Source: Rickettsiales bacterium | Lineage (GTDB): Bacteria > Pseudomonadota > Alphaproteobacteria > Rs-D84 > CACZYB01 | NCBI GenBank assembly: GCA_031255155.1 | Contig: JAIRTB010000022.1 | Span: 1 to 6,651, forward strand | Direction: 5' to 3' | DNA: 6,651 nt | Shown: positions 5,238 through 6,651 of the stretch, one piece after another | Layout: every line of letters begins with the position of its first letter | Position numbering within the stretch: position 1 is the stretch's first letter | Translations under genes and position numbers: made by a program | Notes under the pieces: generated by a model | Seen by the model: the letters and a program-made list of their open reading frames with translations, nothing else | What the model was told of the DNA's origin: nothing | The model's database searches: none

Positions 5238-6651
5238 CTATTTCTTCTCTTTCGCGGCAAGCTTGGCAAGGGCCAGGTCGAGGCTTACCTCGTCCTCAGG
5301 CTCCTTGACATTGGCGAAAGTGCGGTTGTGCTGGACATAGGGGCCCCACTTGCCCTTGGCGTAATATACCACGGGCTTGCCGTCCGCGGGATGAGGGCCA
5401 AGGGTTTTGCCGCGGGTTTTTGCCGCCGATCCGGCAAGGAATTCCTTGGCCTGGGCGATGCCCACATCGAAAAGGCTGGCCGCCGACGGCACATTGGCTA
5501 TGGCGTCGCCTTTTTTGACATAGGGTCCGTATCGCCCGGTGTGCAGGGTTATCTCCGTCCCGTCGGAGTCGGCGCCCAATGCTCGGGGCAGGGATAGCAG
5601 GAACAAAGCCTGCTCTATGGTAAGGGAATCCACCATGACGCCTTTTGGCACCGAGGCGCGGACCGGACCGCGCGGGTCGCCCTTTTCCGCCGCGGGGCCA
5701 AGCTGGACATACGGGCCGTATATGCCGTTTTTAAGATAGACGGAGATCCCCTCGGGCGATTTGCCAAGCTCTTGCCCCTGGCCCTGGCCGGATACGGACG
5801 GCTCGCCCTCGGCCGCTTGCGCCGAGGCCGCCGAGGCGGAATCAAGGTTTTTGGTGTATTTGCATGCGGGATAGTCCGAGCATCCGATAAAGGCGCCGTA
5901 TTTGCCAAGGCGCACGGACAGCCGGCCCTTGCCGCATTCCGGGCAAAGGCGCGGGTCGCCTCCGTCCGCGCGCGGAGGAAAGAAATGCTGCGCGAGGTCG
6001 CGGTTTATCTCGTCTATTACGAATGTGGTGGCAAGCCCGGCGCCCGCGGCCACGGCCGGAGAGAACCCGCCCCAAAATTCGCCGAGGACCTCGCGGTAAT
6101 CTTTTTTCCCGTTGGAAATCTCGTCAAGCTCGTCCTCCATAAAGGCGGTGAAGTCGTTTTCGACATACTTGGGGAAAAAACGCTCCAAGAAAGCGGATAC
6201 GATTCGGCCGCGCTCGCTCGGGACGAATTTTTTCTTTTCAAGCGAGGCGTACCCGCGGTCCTGTATTACCGACAGGATGGACGCGTATGTCGACGGCCGC
6301 CCTATGCCAAGCTCTTCCATCCGCTTGACAAGCGAGGCCTCGCCGAATCTGGGCGGGGGCTGGGTGAAATGCTGCTCGGGCTTGATCTCGGACGCGGATA
6401 CGGCGTCGCCCGTGTTCATAAGGGGCAGCATTTTTTGCTCGTCGTCCCCGTCCGCGTCGTCGGTGTCCTCGCGGTAAAGAGCCATGAATCCGTCGAAGGC
6501 GACCATGGATCCGTTCGCGCGGAAGGCCGAGCCCTTTCCGTCCTCTATGTCCGCCGCGACAAGGTCCAGCTCGGCCGGGGCCATCTGGCATGCGATCGCC
6601 CGCTTCCAGACAAGTTCGTATAGGCGCAGCTGGTCTTTTTCAAGCTCGTTT
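5238..6651 (-). CDS. topA: DNA topoisomerase I, C-terminal portion (5' end beyond right edge)
   Basis: A type IA topoisomerase that relaxes negative supercoils by cutting and passing one strand. The frame is open to the right edge and ends at TAG (5238-5240), giving about 470 visible residues. The ATG at 6582-6584 is internal: the preceding 22 codons (LRLYELVWKRAIACQ) are conserved core sequence. Visible parts in order are core with GIGRPSTYASIL (~residues 115-125 of the fragment), DRGY, and FTAFMEDELDEISNG; one C4 zinc ribbon (CPEC at ~236-239, C257, C263); a Ser/Ala/Gln/Gly linker (~270-295); then three C-terminal repeats with GPYVQ (~312), GPYVK (~375) and GPYVQ (~436). The catalytic tyrosine and Toprim domain are outside the window. 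This ribbon-plus-repeat tail is typical of alphaproteobacterial TopA. The protein ends in a basic KLAAKEKK tail. Probably cotranscribed with yebC. Confidence 0.96.
   Translation of the reverse strand, partial: NELEKDQLRLYELVWKRAIACQMAPAELDLVAADIEDGKGSAFRANGSMVAFDGFMALYREDTDDADGDDEQKMLPLMNTGDAVSASEIKPEQHFTQPPPRFGEASLVKRMEELGIGRPSTYASILSVIQDRGYASLEKKKFVPSERGRIVSAFLERFFPKYVENDFTAFMEDELDEISNGKKDYREVLGEFWGGFSPAVAAGAGLATTFVIDEINRDLAQHFFPPRADGGDPRLCPECGKGRLSVRLGKYGAFIGCSDYPACKYTKNLDSASAASAQAAEGEPSVSGQGQGQELGKSPEGISVYLKNGIYGPYVQLGPAAEKGDPRGPVRASVPKGVMVDSLTIEQALFLLSLPRALGADSDGTEITLHTGRYGPYVKKGDAIANVPSAASLFDVGIAQAKEFLAGSAAKTRGKTLGPHPADGKPVVYYAKGKWGPYVQHNRTFANVKEPEDEVSLDLALAKLAAKEKK

Noticed and set aside
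5772..6623. 283-codon plus-strand open frame opposite topA
   Set aside because: Shadow of conserved topA; the product is low-complexity Arg/Gly/Val-rich with no known motif.

Overview
The window joins a decayed prophage (left, about 1-3950) to ordinary bacterial chromosome (right, about 3960-6651). The host is probably an alphaproteobacterium with GC-rich coding DNA. This rests on recognising the TopA C-terminal layout (one zinc ribbon followed by three GPYV-type repeats), the form of YebC, and a CCA-encoding tRNA-Gly; it is not a database result, and I cannot name a genus.

Left part, minus strand: three tightly packed small phage genes read toward the left edge. They are a basic 134-aa protein, a 91-aa protein, and the N-terminal 83 codons of what looks like a large terminase subunit. 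The terminase fragment has the P-loop GSRYGGKS, overlaps the 91-aa gene by 11 nt and runs off the window. The order suggests a DNA-packaging module, with one of the small proteins as a candidate small terminase subunit.

A 185-bp AT-rich divergent spacer (925-1109) follows. It carries a sigma70-like promoter and a strong ribosome binding site that drive a single 1001-codon plus-strand gene. That gene is a mosaic. Its first ~140 residues look like the N-terminal part of a phage major capsid protein. The next ~800 residues look like a phage 'polyvalent' protein: an Ala/Arg/Glu coiled coil, a small helical domain of the kind seen in such proteins, an HExxH zincin domain with HELAH, and a C-terminal helical region. 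The last ~53 residues are translated from AT-rich DNA that no longer looks coding. The gene therefore appears to have two breakpoints, capsid/polyvalent near 1515-1545 and polyvalent/host near 3950-3960. This is the most notable feature of the window.

Right part: an AT-rich spacer holds a good promoter immediately before a complete tRNA-Gly(UCC) gene (4213-4286) with an unexpected A73 discriminator. The following spacer has a possible minus-strand terminator and two adjacent tandem repeats (17 bp x2, 8 bp x3). Beyond it, on the minus strand, lie yebC and the 3' two-thirds or so of topA, whose 5' end is outside the window. They are in the order topA then yebC, 74 bp apart, and are probably cotranscribed. 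These are housekeeping genes unrelated to the phage segment.
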